From Paracoccaceae bacterium (lineage in GTDB: Bacteria; Pseudomonadota; Alphaproteobacteria; Rhodobacterales; Rhodobacteraceae): a DNA stretch of 64,000 nucleotides. Under the pieces are notes generated by a model. It had not been told where the DNA came from and ran no database searches. It saw only the letters and a program-made list of their open reading frames with translations. Of the stretch, positions 8,876-17,699 are shown one piece after another (the first letter of the stretch is position 1; every line of letters starts with the position of its first letter). The position numbers were made by a program, and so were the translations under genes. The stretch covers positions 31,314 through 95,313 of the forward strand of contig JAIOJF010000053.1 in the NCBI GenBank assembly GCA_019911965.1, given 5' to 3'.

Positions 8876-10156
8876 TCAGAGGTAATGGATATACCAATCC
8901 CTGAGGGCGGTGCCGCTCAACTCCTTGGTTTTTTCGATCTCGTCGGTTTTCATGAAGATCAGGTTGTCCACAAGGTCCTGGCCCACGGAATTGGTCAGGG
9001 CGGTATCGGCCTTAAGCTCGGCCAGCGCCTCGGCCAGGGTGTCCGGCGTCTTGATCGTGGCGTCCTGGCGTTCCATGCAATCGCCGGTTTCCGCGGGCGG
9101 TAACGGTAGTTTATCGACCACGCCCAGCCGCGATGCCTGCAACACCGCCGCCGTGGCGGTGTAGGGGTTCGAGGTGACATCCGCCATCCGGTGTTCCAGC
9201 CGCGCCGATTTTCCCGGCGCTTCGGAGGCACGGGTGGTGACGCCGCGATGGTTGACGCCCCAATTGGCCCAGACCCCGGCCAGCGCCGATGGTTGCAGGC
9301 GGTTGTAGGAGGTGACGGTCGGGCACAGCAAGGCCGCCAGCGGGCGGTGATGGCGGATCAGCCCGGCGATGCAGCCTTCGGTGATCGCGCCCAGTTGCTT
9401 GCCGCCGCCGATCACGTTCTTGCCGTCCTTGTCCTGGAACGAGAAATTGATATGCATCCCGATGCCGCCGATGCCTTCGATCGGCAAGGGCAGGAAGGTC
9501 AGAAGGATGCCGTGATCCAGCGCCACTTCGCGCGCCAGCAGCTTGAACAGGAAGATATCGTCCACCGCCTTCAGCGCGTTGTCGAAGGTCAGCGTGAACT
9601 CGAATTGCGGCGTGAAATATTCCGTGGCGATCATGTCGAGGGCAAAGCCCGCCGCCTCGGCGCGTTCCCAGATCGCATCGGTAAACCCGGCCGGATCGCT
9701 GAACGGCCCGGTGCCATAGACATAACCGCCCGGCGTGTCATAAGGCTCCAGCCCGCCATCTTCGTTGAACTGGAACGCTGTCGCTTCCAGCTCGATCCCG
9801 ACAAAGGGTTTCAGCCCCAGCTTGTCCCAATCCGCCACGGCGCGTTTCAGGGCCCCGCGCGGGCAGCAGCCGTGGGCGCTGCCGTCCATTTCCTTCAGTT
9901 CAGCCACCACGATCTTTTCGCCATCCACCCATGACTCGCGGATATCGTCGGGGTTCCAGGTGACCGCCATGTCCGGCAGGCCCTGCATCATCTTCGAGCC
10001 GGGCGCGGGCAGCAGGTCCTTGTCGAACTGTACGCCGAACAGCGACTGGCAGACCATTGTTTCGCCCGATTGCGCCTTGCGCCCGGGTACGAGCTTGCCG
10101 CGCGGCAGGCTCAGGTGATCGCTGAACAGCACCCGAAGGCGTTCCGACTGTGACAT
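8876..10156 (-). CDS. Glutamine synthetase family ligase (gamma-glutamyl-amine ligase type)
   Basis: 426 residues of the GlnA superfamily, ATP-dependent ligation of glutamate to ammonia or an amine. Recognisable parts: the catalytic-domain KPFVGIELEATAF segment, the GGIGMHINFSFQD histidine loop (ATP/glutamate site) and the RLEHRMADVTSNPYTATAAV C-terminal signature. It lacks the typical GlnA adenylylation region, so a side-branch enzyme such as gamma-glutamylpolyamine or methylamide synthetase is more likely than housekeeping GS. The start is the ATG at 10156 because TCCTCCT (AGGAGGA on this strand) lies 4-10 bases upstream. It is divergent from a class I amidotransferase, a PuuA/PuuD-like pairing. 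Confidence 0.85.
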   Translation of the reverse strand: MSQSERLRVLFSDHLSLPRGKLVPGRKAQSGETMVCQSLFGVQFDKDLLPAPGSKMMQGLPDMAVTWNPDDIRESWVDGEKIVVAELKEMDGSAHGCCPRGALKRAVADWDKLGLKPFVGIELEATAFQFNEDGGLEPYDTPGGYVYGTGPFSDPAGFTDAIWERAEAAGFALDMIATEYFTPQFEFTLTFDNALKAVDDIFLFKLLAREVALDHGILLTFLPLPIEGIGGIGMHINFSFQDKDGKNVIGGGKQLGAITEGCIAGLIRHHRPLAALLCPTVTSYNRLQPSALAGVWANWGVNHRGVTTRASEAPGKSARLEHRMADVTSNPYTATAAVLQASRLGVVDKLPLPPAETGDCMERQDATIKTPDTLAEALAELKADTALTNSVGQDLVDNLIFMKTDEIEKTKELSGTALRDWYIHYL

Positions 10157-10370
10157 TGTTTCCTCCTGTTGGTTTCTATTTGGCCGCGTTCTTGGGCGGC
10201 AATCCATTGATATTATGTGTGAAATTCTTTGCGAAGTTGCCCCGCGGCGCGGCTGGGGCGACATGCCCTGCCACATGCGGCCTGCATGCGCCCGGATCGG
10301 CATGGCGATCAACGTCTGGTGTCAGAACCGTCATGGATTCTCTCCCTGTCCGGCAAAGACTATCAGCGGC

Positions 10371-10382
10371 GAAAATATTTTC
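10371..10382. promoter_or_regulatory. AT-rich palindrome in the GS/amidotransferase divergent promoter
   Basis: GAAAATATTTTC is a perfect 12-bp palindrome, followed by further A/T-rich half-sites (AATATT, TAAATATATTT) up to 10403. It lies 42 bp upstream of the amidotransferase start in an otherwise GC-rich region. The position suits an operator or a -35/-10 region of a regulated promoter. The binding protein is unknown. Confidence 0.45.
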
Positions 10383-10423
10383 AATATTCTTGTAAATATA
10401 TTTGATAAGGTTAGACAGGTGCC

Positions 10424-11134
10424 ATGAAACACGTCGCCATCTACCTCACCAATACCGACAATTCGGAATTTGCCGCCCGGCATCCATCGGATGCTGAAAA
10501 GGTGATGGACGGGCTGAACGCGGTTGGCGCGGATTTCCGCTACACCATTCTGGACGTGACCAAGGGCGCGTTTCCCGCCGACCCGCTGGCCTTTGACGCG
10601 GTGATCCTGACCGGCAGCCCGGCCTACGTGGATGATGGCGACGCCTGGATCGCCCGCCTGCTGGACGATATCCGCAAGATCGAGGCGGCGCGGGTGCCGC
10701 TGGTCGGGCTGTGCTTTGGCCATCAGGCGATTGTCGCGGCACTGGGCGGCGAGGTGCGGCGCAAGGGGGCGTGGATTTTCGGGGCGGCGGCACTGAGCGT
10801 CACCGCCACGCGGCGCTGGATGGGCGATGCGCCTGCCGCCATCCGCCTATACGCCGCCAACAGCGCACAGGCGGTTCGGTTGCCGGACGCAATGGAATTG
10901 CTGGGCACCAGCCCCGATTGCCCGGTGGCGATGGCCTGTCTGGGCGAGCATGTGTTCACCACGCAGTTTCATCCCGAAATGTCGGATGATTTCATCGCGG
11001 CACTGGTCGCCGAATACCGCGATTACCTGGGGCCGGAGGTTGCCAACCGCGCCGGGGACAGCCTGAAGGGTGGCGCGGACAGCGCCCTGTTCATGGCATG
11101 GGTGCGGGATTTCATCGCGATGGAGCGCGGCTGA
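10424..11134 (+). CDS. Class I glutamine amidotransferase-like protein
   Basis: 236 residues. Triad positions visible: nucleophile C97 in GLCFGHQ, and H183 with E185 in QFHPEM. The domain is free-standing, like GuaA-type or PuuD-like gamma-glutamyl hydrolases, without a synthetase partner domain. Its divergent neighbour is a GS-like ligase, so together they may make and then hydrolyse gamma-glutamyl intermediates. That pathway assignment is inference from context. It converges on hyuB with 11 bp between the stops. Confidence 0.85.
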   Translation: MKHVAIYLTNTDNSEFAARHPSDAEKVMDGLNAVGADFRYTILDVTKGAFPADPLAFDAVILTGSPAYVDDGDAWIARLLDDIRKIEAARVPLVGLCFGHQAIVAALGGEVRRKGAWIFGAAALSVTATRRWMGDAPAAIRLYAANSAQAVRLPDAMELLGTSPDCPVAMACLGEHVFTTQFHPEMSDDFIAALVAEYRDYLGPEVANRAGDSLKGGADSALFMAWVRDFIAMERG

Positions 11135-11145
11135 ACCCTCGGCAA

Positions 11146-12822
11146 TCAGCCGAACTTCGCCGCCGCATCCTCGGGCGTGTAGCGGCCAAGCGCCACGTCT
11201 TCCGCGACCAATGCCGGATCGCGCTGGCGCGGATCGCCATAGCCGCCGCCGCCCGGCGTTCTGACGCGCACGCGGTCACCGGGCAGCAGGCTGATATCCT
11301 GTTCCTTGGACAGATGCTCCGGCACATGGCAGACGCCGTCGCGCCAGACCTCGACCCGGTTCACCGCACCATCGCCGCCGCCCAGCACGCCTTGCGGCCC
11401 GAACCGCCCGTGATCCATCACGAAGCTGGCCTTGGCATGGCCGCGCAGCAGTTCGACCTCGTAATCCAGGCCGAAGCCGCCCCGGTGCTTGCCCGCCCCG
11501 CCCGAGCCTTCATGCAGCGCGTAGCGGTGGTAGAGGACGGGAAAGGCCTGTTCCATGATCTCGACCGGCGGGGCCTTGGAAATGCCGATGGTGGAACAGC
11601 CATTGCTCAGCCCGTCATGATCGGCATTGCCGCCATAACCGCCGCCGGAAATCTGGTACATGACGAAATCGCGCCCCCTGGCCGGATCATGCCCGCCCAG
11701 TGCGAAATTGCCACTGGTGCCGGCAGGGGCGGCGGTCACCTGATCGGGCAGCGCGGTGACAAGGGCGGCAAACACCGCCTCGGCGATGCGCTGGCTGACC
11801 TCGGCGGCGCAACCTGAGACCGGGCGCGGGTAATGCGCGTCCAGAAACGTGCCTTCGGGGCGGATGATGTGCAAAGGCTCGAACGCGCCGGCGGAAATCG
11901 GCACATCGGGGAAGATATGGCGCATCGCCAGGTAGACCGAGGAATACGTCGTGGCGATCACCGAATTCATCGGCCCCATGCAGGGCGGGCTGGAACGGGC
12001 GAAATCGAAGGTCAGATCACCCGCCGCCTTGGTGACGGTCAGGTCGATCACCAGCGGTTCGTTGACCACGCCGTCGCTGTCGATATGGGCAATGCCGCGA
12101 TAATCGCCATCGGGAATATCCGCGATGCGCGCCCGCATCTGTTCGGCGGCGCGGATGCGCAATTCGGCAATGGCCTCGCTGACCACATCGTCGCCGTATC
12201 GGTCCAGAAGGTCGTTCAACCGTGCCTCGCCAACCTTCAACGCGGCGGCCTGCGCCTTCACATCGCCGATCCGCTGATCGGCAACGCGGATATTGGAACA
12301 GATGATCGAATAGATCTCGCGGTCCAGCACGCCTTCCTTGAACAATCGCACCGGCGGCAGGCGCAGGCCCTCCTGTTCCGAGGCGGTGGCACTGGCGGAA
12401 AACCCGCCGGGAACCGCGCCGCCGGTATCGGGCCAGTGGCCGGTATTGGACAGCCAGCAGTAGATCCTGCCATCGCGGTAGAACGGCCGCGCGAAACGCA
12501 CATCCATCAGATGCGTGCCGCCCAGATAGGGATCGTTGACAATATAGATATCGTCGGGCTTGGGCGCGGCGACCCGGCCATCGGCGATCATCTCGATCAG
12601 GGTGCGGGTGGAATATTGCATCGTGCCGACGAATACCGGCAGCCCGCGCGCGCCCTGCGCGATCAGCGAGCCATCGGCGGCGGAATAGATGCCGTCCGAA
12701 CGGTCATCGGCCTCGGCGATCACCGGCGAGAAGGCGGCACGCGAGAACGCCAGGTCCATCTCGTCGCAGACCTGTTGCAACCCGGCCTGGATGACCGACA
12801 GGGTGATCGGATCAATCGGCAT
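11146..12822 (-). CDS. hyuB: Hydantoinase B / 5-oxoprolinase subunit B family protein
   Basis: 558 residues, HyuB family: partner of HyuA in ATP-dependent hydrolysis of hydantoins, 5-oxoproline or related lactams. Conserved stretches: PITLSVIQAGLQQVCDEMD at the start, DIYIVNDPYLGGTHLMD (Asp/His metal-like motif), and the C-terminal GGGGYGDP. Translation overlaps the end of hyuA by 11 bp, so the two subunits are co-made. Which lactam is the substrate cannot be read from sequence. GS-like ligases on both sides suggest handling of glutamate-derived lactams. Confidence 0.92.
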   Translation of the reverse strand: MPIDPITLSVIQAGLQQVCDEMDLAFSRAAFSPVIAEADDRSDGIYSAADGSLIAQGARGLPVFVGTMQYSTRTLIEMIADGRVAAPKPDDIYIVNDPYLGGTHLMDVRFARPFYRDGRIYCWLSNTGHWPDTGGAVPGGFSASATASEQEGLRLPPVRLFKEGVLDREIYSIICSNIRVADQRIGDVKAQAAALKVGEARLNDLLDRYGDDVVSEAIAELRIRAAEQMRARIADIPDGDYRGIAHIDSDGVVNEPLVIDLTVTKAAGDLTFDFARSSPPCMGPMNSVIATTYSSVYLAMRHIFPDVPISAGAFEPLHIIRPEGTFLDAHYPRPVSGCAAEVSQRIAEAVFAALVTALPDQVTAAPAGTSGNFALGGHDPARGRDFVMYQISGGGYGGNADHDGLSNGCSTIGISKAPPVEIMEQAFPVLYHRYALHEGSGGAGKHRGGFGLDYEVELLRGHAKASFVMDHGRFGPQGVLGGGDGAVNRVEVWRDGVCHVPEHLSKEQDISLLPGDRVRVRTPGGGGYGDPRQRDPALVAEDVALGRYTPEDAAAKFG

Positions 12823-14875
12823 TCCTGCCTCCTACGGTGATCAGAAGATTGCCCTCGGTATCGCCGATGGCGCGGTCGCCGGGTTCAATCAGGATGGTGG
12901 TGTCCATCTGGGTCACGATGGCGGGGCCGTCGATCACCGCATCCAGCGGCAGATGATCGCGCCAGTAGACGGGGGTTTCACAGGCCTCGCCGTCGAACAC
13001 CACGCTGCGCGTTTCCATCAGCGCCCCGGCCAGCGTCGCCTTGCGCCCCGCCGGATCAATCAGCGTGCTCAGGTCCAGTTCGGGCCGTTCCCCGATCACC
13101 GAGCAGTTGACGTTCACCAGATTGACGCGGATTTCGTCCAGTTCCACCCGGAAGCGTTTGAAATAGGCTTTCTCGAACAGGTCCTGCAGGGTGGCGCGGT
13201 CCGGTGTCGGGTTGTCCAGCGGCACCCGCAGCAGATGCGTCTGGCCGATGAACTGCATGTCGACGGAACAGATATGGCGAATGCCGGTCAGGTCAATCGG
13301 CTCGGCCTCGATCAGGGCGCGGCCGGTGGCGATCTGGTCGGCAAAGATGGCGTGAACCTCGTCCACGTTCAGATTATCCAGCGGCTGGTTGACGGTGCGC
13401 ACGAAATCGTGGCGCAGATCGGCAACCACGCAGCCAAGCGCATTGGTGATGCCGGGGCGGCAGGGCACCAGCACCCGCGGCACTCCGAGTTCACGCGCCA
13501 GCGCCGAGGCATGCAGCGGCCCCGCGCCGCCGAATGCGAACAGCGCGAAATCGCGCGGATCGGCCCCCAGCGACAGGGATACCATGCGGATCGCGCCCGC
13601 CATCTTCATGTTGGCAATGCGGATCACCGCTTCGGCGGCCTGCATGGCATTCAGGCCCAGCGGCTTGCCCAGCTTTTCGGTGAAAACCGCCTCGACCACG
13701 GCGCGGGTCTTGTCGGCATCCGTCCGGCTTTTCACCGGCGGCACCAGCCGGCCCAGCAGCAGATTGGCATCCGAGATTGTCGGCTCCTGCCCGCCCTTGC
13801 CATAGCAGATCGGCCCGGGATCGGCCCCGGCGCTTTCCGGCCCGACCTCCAGCAGCCCCGCCGCGTTTACTCGCGCGATCGAGCCGCCGCCGGCCCCGAC
13901 GGTGCGCACATCCACCATCGGCACATGGATCGGCATGGCATATTCGATCTCGATCTCGTTGCTGACGGCGGCTTCCGCGCCGCGGATCAGCGCCACATCG
14001 GTCGAGGTGCCGCCCATGTCATAGGTCAGCAAATCCGGCACCCCGGCCCGCCGCCCGGTATAGGCCGCTGCCATCACGCCCGAGGCCGGCCCCGACATCA
14101 CCGTCTTGGCCGCCTCGCGCGCCACGATACGGGCCGAGACCATGCCGCCATTGCCGTTCATCACCAGCACGTCATGGGCATAACCCCGCGCCGCCAGCTC
14201 GCGCGCCAGCCTATCGACATAGCGTTGCAGCAGCGGCTGGACCGAGGCGTTGACCGCCGCCGTCACGCCGCGTTCATATTCGCGGCTTTCCGACAACAGG
14301 GCGTGGCCCAGCGTGATGTGATCGTTCGGCCAGATCGCCGCCACGATCTCAGCCGCGCGGCGTTCATGGGCTGGGTTGGCATAGGCGTGCAGGAAATGGA
14401 TCACCACCGCCTCGCAGCCTTTGGCCAGCAATTCGCGCGCCGCATCCGACACCGCACCCTCGTCCAGCGCGACATGCACCGCGCCATCGGCCAGGCTGCG
14501 CTCCGCCACTTCCAGCCGCAGATCGCGCGGGATGATCGGGCGGAAGGTGCCTTTCATGCCGTAAGGCTGCGGGCGGGTGCGGCGACCGAGTTCCAGCACG
14601 TCGCGGAAACCCTTCGTGGTGATCAGCCCGGTCTTTGACAATTTGCGTTCCAGCACCGCGTTGGTGGTGGTGGTGGTGCCATGCACGATCAGCGCCACCG
14701 ACGGCAGATCGGCCCCGGCCTGGTCCAGCGCGTTCAGCACGCCATATGCCTGGTTGTCCAGTGTCGAAGGCACCTTGGCCAGCCGCACCGAACCGTCACC
14801 GGCCAGCATGACCAGATCGGTAAAGGTGCCGCCGACATCGACGCCGACAACCGACCCGCGTTCGCCCTTGCTCAT
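12812..14875 (-). CDS. hyuA: Hydantoinase A / 5-oxoprolinase subunit A family protein
   Basis: 687 residues with the ASKHA-type ATPase fold of HyuA. GVDVGGTFTDLVML at the N-terminus is the phosphate-binding loop, HGTTTTTNAVLERK follows, and DMGGTSTDVALI is the second phosphate motif. It forms an operon with hyuB and is divergent from the GS-like gene at 15027. A perfect 12-bp palindrome in the shared promoter region, 31-42 bp before this start, is a likely operator. Confidence 0.93.
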   Translation of the reverse strand: MSKGERGSVVGVDVGGTFTDLVMLAGDGSVRLAKVPSTLDNQAYGVLNALDQAGADLPSVALIVHGTTTTTNAVLERKLSKTGLITTKGFRDVLELGRRTRPQPYGMKGTFRPIIPRDLRLEVAERSLADGAVHVALDEGAVSDAARELLAKGCEAVVIHFLHAYANPAHERRAAEIVAAIWPNDHITLGHALLSESREYERGVTAAVNASVQPLLQRYVDRLARELAARGYAHDVLVMNGNGGMVSARIVAREAAKTVMSGPASGVMAAAYTGRRAGVPDLLTYDMGGTSTDVALIRGAEAAVSNEIEIEYAMPIHVPMVDVRTVGAGGGSIARVNAAGLLEVGPESAGADPGPICYGKGGQEPTISDANLLLGRLVPPVKSRTDADKTRAVVEAVFTEKLGKPLGLNAMQAAEAVIRIANMKMAGAIRMVSLSLGADPRDFALFAFGGAGPLHASALARELGVPRVLVPCRPGITNALGCVVADLRHDFVRTVNQPLDNLNVDEVHAIFADQIATGRALIEAEPIDLTGIRHICSVDMQFIGQTHLLRVPLDNPTPDRATLQDLFEKAYFKRFRVELDEIRVNLVNVNCSVIGERPELDLSTLIDPAGRKATLAGALMETRSVVFDGEACETPVYWRDHLPLDAVIDGPAIVTQMDTTILIEPGDRAIGDTEGNLLITVGGRNAD

Positions 14876-14905
14876 GCACGCTTCCTTCGCTGTTCCTGCG
14901 GATCA

Positions 14906-14917
14906 TTTGTATACAAA
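14906..14917. promoter_or_regulatory. TTTGTATACAAA palindrome, GntR-type operator candidate
   Basis: A perfect 12-bp palindrome in the 151-bp region between divergent hyuA and the GS-like gene. The TTGTATACAA core matches the style of operators used by FCD-type GntR regulators (TNGTNNNACNA consensus, established for the family). No regulator gene lies in the immediate cluster; the only FadR-type GntR in the window is at 41766-42533. Its regulator is therefore unknown. Confidence 0.6.
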
Positions 14918-15026
14918 CAAAAACCTCGCGGTCCAGCAAATTGTAGCCCGTTGCATCGCCGCATCTGCCTAACTAGAAGCGGGTGTCCGGTTGGCTGTCC
15001 GGGCGTAAACGGCAGAGGATTAGGCA

Positions 15027-16391
15027 ATGACCGGCAACCTGACATTCGAAGACCTGGAGGCCCTTGTGGAAAGCGGCGAGATCGACACCGTGCTGGTCTG
15101 CATGGTGGACATGCAGGGCCGCCTTCAGGGCAAACGGTTCCATGCCGGCCATTTCGTCACCAGCGCCTGGCAGGAGACACATTGCTGCAATTACCTGCTG
15201 GCCACCGATCTGGAAATGTACACGGTCGAGGGCTTCGCCGCGACCAGTTGGCAGCGCGGCTACGGTGATTATACCCTGCGCCCGGACATGAGCACCCTGC
15301 GCCGCGTCGCCTGGCAGGAGGGCACGGCGATGGTGCTTTGCGATGTCTTCGATCACCACGGCCATGCCCCGGTGGCGCATTCCCCCCGCGCCATGCTGAA
15401 GGCACAGGTCGCCCGGCTGGAGGCAATGGGCTTCAGCGCCGTTGCCGCGACCGAACTGGAGTTCTTCCTGTTCGAGAAAAGCTACCGCGATCTCCACCGC
15501 GACGGCTATCGCGACTTGCAGCCCTTGAGCTATTACAACGAGGATTACAGCCTGACCCTGACCAGCCGCGAAGAAGACGTGATGCGCGCGCTTCGCAACG
15601 GCCTGTTCGCCTCCGGCGTGCCCGTGGAAGGCTCCAAGGGCGAGGCCGAGGCCGGGCAGGAGGAACTGAACCTGCGCTACGGCCCGGCGCTGGCCTCGGC
15701 GGAATATCACGCGATTGCCAAACATGCGGCCAAGGAAATCGGCTGGCAGAAGGGCCGCGCCGTCAGCTTTCTGCCGAAATGGCATCCTGACCGGGTCGGC
15801 TCGGCGGCGCATGTGCATATTTCGCTGTGGTCGGCAGATGGCCTGCCGGCGTTCCACGATCCCGAGGCGGCGCATGGCCTGTCGGCGCTGGGGCGGCAGT
15901 TTCTCGGCGGATTGCTGAAATATGCCGATGACCTGACGCTGCTGATGGCGCCTTACGTCAACAGCTACAAGCGGTTCCAGAAGGGCACCTTCGCCCCCAC
16001 CCGCAAGGTCTGGTCGGTGGATAACCGCACCGCGGCCTACCGCTTGTGCGGCGAAGGATCGGCGGCGGTGCGCGTGGAATGCCGGGTGCCGGGGTCGGAC
16101 ATGAACCCCTACCTGGTGATGGCGGGCATGATCGCCGCCGGTATCGCGGGCATCGAAGAGGGGCTCGATCCCGGCCCCGCCCTGACCGGCGATGCCTATG
16201 ACGGCAAGGGTGCCAAGATCCCGGCCTCGCTGGACGCCGCGACCGAAGCGTTCCGCGGCTCGCCCCTGCTGCGGGCGGCCTTCGGCGATGCGGTGGTCGA
16301 TCACTACGCCCATGCCGCCGACTGGGAACAGGAATGCTTCGATAACGCCGTCACCGACTGGGAAATCGCCCGCGGCTTCGAGCGCGCGTGA
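15027..16391 (+). CDS. Glutamine synthetase family protein (GlnT/gamma-glutamyl ligase type)
   Basis: 454 residues. The beta-grasp N-terminal domain has VDMQGRLQGKRFHAGHF, followed by the catalytic segment GFSAVAATELEFFLFEKSY, the VHISLWS histidine loop and a C-terminal VECRVPGSDMNPYLVMAG signature. This is a second GS-like ligase, distinct in sequence from the one at 8876-10156. Divergent from hyuA, it probably shares the operator at 14906-14917. It ends directly against the converging lldD gene (0 bp between). Confidence 0.88.
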   Translation: MTGNLTFEDLEALVESGEIDTVLVCMVDMQGRLQGKRFHAGHFVTSAWQETHCCNYLLATDLEMYTVEGFAATSWQRGYGDYTLRPDMSTLRRVAWQEGTAMVLCDVFDHHGHAPVAHSPRAMLKAQVARLEAMGFSAVAATELEFFLFEKSYRDLHRDGYRDLQPLSYYNEDYSLTLTSREEDVMRALRNGLFASGVPVEGSKGEAEAGQEELNLRYGPALASAEYHAIAKHAAKEIGWQKGRAVSFLPKWHPDRVGSAAHVHISLWSADGLPAFHDPEAAHGLSALGRQFLGGLLKYADDLTLLMAPYVNSYKRFQKGTFAPTRKVWSVDNRTAAYRLCGEGSAAVRVECRVPGSDMNPYLVMAGMIAAGIAGIEEGLDPGPALTGDAYDGKGAKIPASLDAATEAFRGSPLLRAAFGDAVVDHYAHAADWEQECFDNAVTDWEIARGFERA

Positions 16392-17555
16392 CTATTCCCA
16401 GCCGTCGGCGAAACCCTTCGGCACCAGCAGGATATCCTTGCTGACATCGTTCAGGTCACGGTGGCCGCAGAAGGCCATCGACAGGTCCAGTTCCTTGTGC
16501 AGCACCTGCAGGGCCGAAGTCACGCCAGCCTCGCCATTGGCCCCGAGGCCATAGATATAGGCCCGCCCGATCATCGTTCCCTTTGCCCCCATCGCATAGG
16601 CCTTCAGGATGTCCTGGCCGGTGCGGATGCCGCTGTCGAGATGTACCTCGATCTTGTCGCCGACCGCGTCCATGATCGCCGGCAGGGCGCGGATCGACGA
16701 AGGCGCGCCGTCCAACTGCCGCCCGCCGTGGTTGGACACGATGATCGCATCGGCCCCGACCTTGACCGCCTGACGGGCGTCCTCGGCCTCCATGATGCCC
16801 TTCAGGATCAGCGGTCCGCCCCACATCTTCTTGATCTTCTTCACCGCTTCCCAGTCAAGCCGCGGATCGAATTGCTGGGCGGTCCATTCCATCAGGCGCG
16901 ACGGATCGACCACGCCTTCGACATGGCCGACGATATTGCGGAACTCGCGGCGTTTCGTGCCCAGCATGCCAAGGCCCCAGCGGACCTTGGTGGCAAGGTT
17001 CAGCATGTTCGCCAGCGTCGGCTTGGGCGGTGCCGACAGGCCGTTCTTCAGATCGCGGTGGCGCTGGCCGAGGATTTGCAGATCCAGCGTCAGCACCAGC
17101 GCCGAGCATCTGGCGGCCTTGGCGCGCTCGATGATCGCCTTCAGGAATTTCTCGTCGCGCATCACGTAAAGCTGGAACCAGAAGGGCTTGGTGGTGTGTT
17201 CCGCGACATCCTCGATCGAGCAGATCGACATTGTGGACAGGGTGAACGGCACGCCGAATGCCTCGGCCGCCTTTGCCGCCTTGATCTCGCCATCGGCGTG
17301 TTGCATCCCGAGCATGCCCACCGGCGCAAGCGCCACCGGCATGGCGTAGTCCTGGCCGATCATCTTCGTTGCCGTGGTGCGGTTCGACATGTCGACAGCA
17401 ACCCGCTGGCGAAAATGTATCTGCTGGAAATCGCTGGTATTTTCGCGGAATGTCTGCTGCGTCCACGAGCCTGTCTCGGCATATTCATAGAACATTTTCG
17501 GCACGCGGCGCTTGTAGAGGCGGTGCAGGTCGTCGATGCAGGTGATGACGGTCAT
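16392..17555 (-). CDS. lldD: FMN-dependent L-lactate dehydrogenase / alpha-hydroxy-acid oxidase
   Basis: 387 residues of the FMN alpha-hydroxy-acid dehydrogenase family, oxidising L-lactate to pyruvate and feeding the quinone pool. The active-site histidine is H276 in SNHGGRQLDG. FMN-phosphate contacts lie in VHLDSGIRTGQDILKAYAMGAKGTMIGRAYIYG. No cleavable signal is seen. Closely related enzymes act on mandelate or glycolate, so the substrate is inferred from overall similarity to LldD. An inverted repeat 20-40 bp upstream may be its operator. Confidence 0.88.
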   Translation of the reverse strand: MTVITCIDDLHRLYKRRVPKMFYEYAETGSWTQQTFRENTSDFQQIHFRQRVAVDMSNRTTATKMIGQDYAMPVALAPVGMLGMQHADGEIKAAKAAEAFGVPFTLSTMSICSIEDVAEHTTKPFWFQLYVMRDEKFLKAIIERAKAARCSALVLTLDLQILGQRHRDLKNGLSAPPKPTLANMLNLATKVRWGLGMLGTKRREFRNIVGHVEGVVDPSRLMEWTAQQFDPRLDWEAVKKIKKMWGGPLILKGIMEAEDARQAVKVGADAIIVSNHGGRQLDGAPSSIRALPAIMDAVGDKIEVHLDSGIRTGQDILKAYAMGAKGTMIGRAYIYGLGANGEAGVTSALQVLHKELDLSMAFCGHRDLNDVSKDILLVPKGFADGWE

Positions 17556-17574
17556 GGGCGGTCTCCGGGGATAA

Positions 17575-17595
17575 TCGGTAATGTTTCTTTACCAA
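17575..17595. promoter_or_regulatory. Inverted repeat upstream of lldD
   Basis: Arms TCGGTAA (17575-17581) and TTACCAA (17589-17595) separated by 7 bases match at six of seven positions. The repeat lies 20-40 bp upstream of the lldD start. GGT/ACC dyads of this kind are typical of FadR/LldR-type GntR operators. Functional assignment is inference. Confidence 0.4.
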
Positions 17596-17699
17596 TAGAT
17601 GGAAATTTCTGCAATGCGGCATTTCGGGCGATCCGGCCCCGATCTTTCACCGCAACCTTGCGGAAATCAACCATCCTGTCAGATGCGGCGCGAAGGGCG

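Noticed and set aside
12689..14638. Long open frame (649 codons) on the plus strand, antisense to hyuA
   Set aside because: It lies fully inside hyuA, has no ribosome site or domain and is Arg/His/Gln-rich as expected for antisense of a GC-rich gene.
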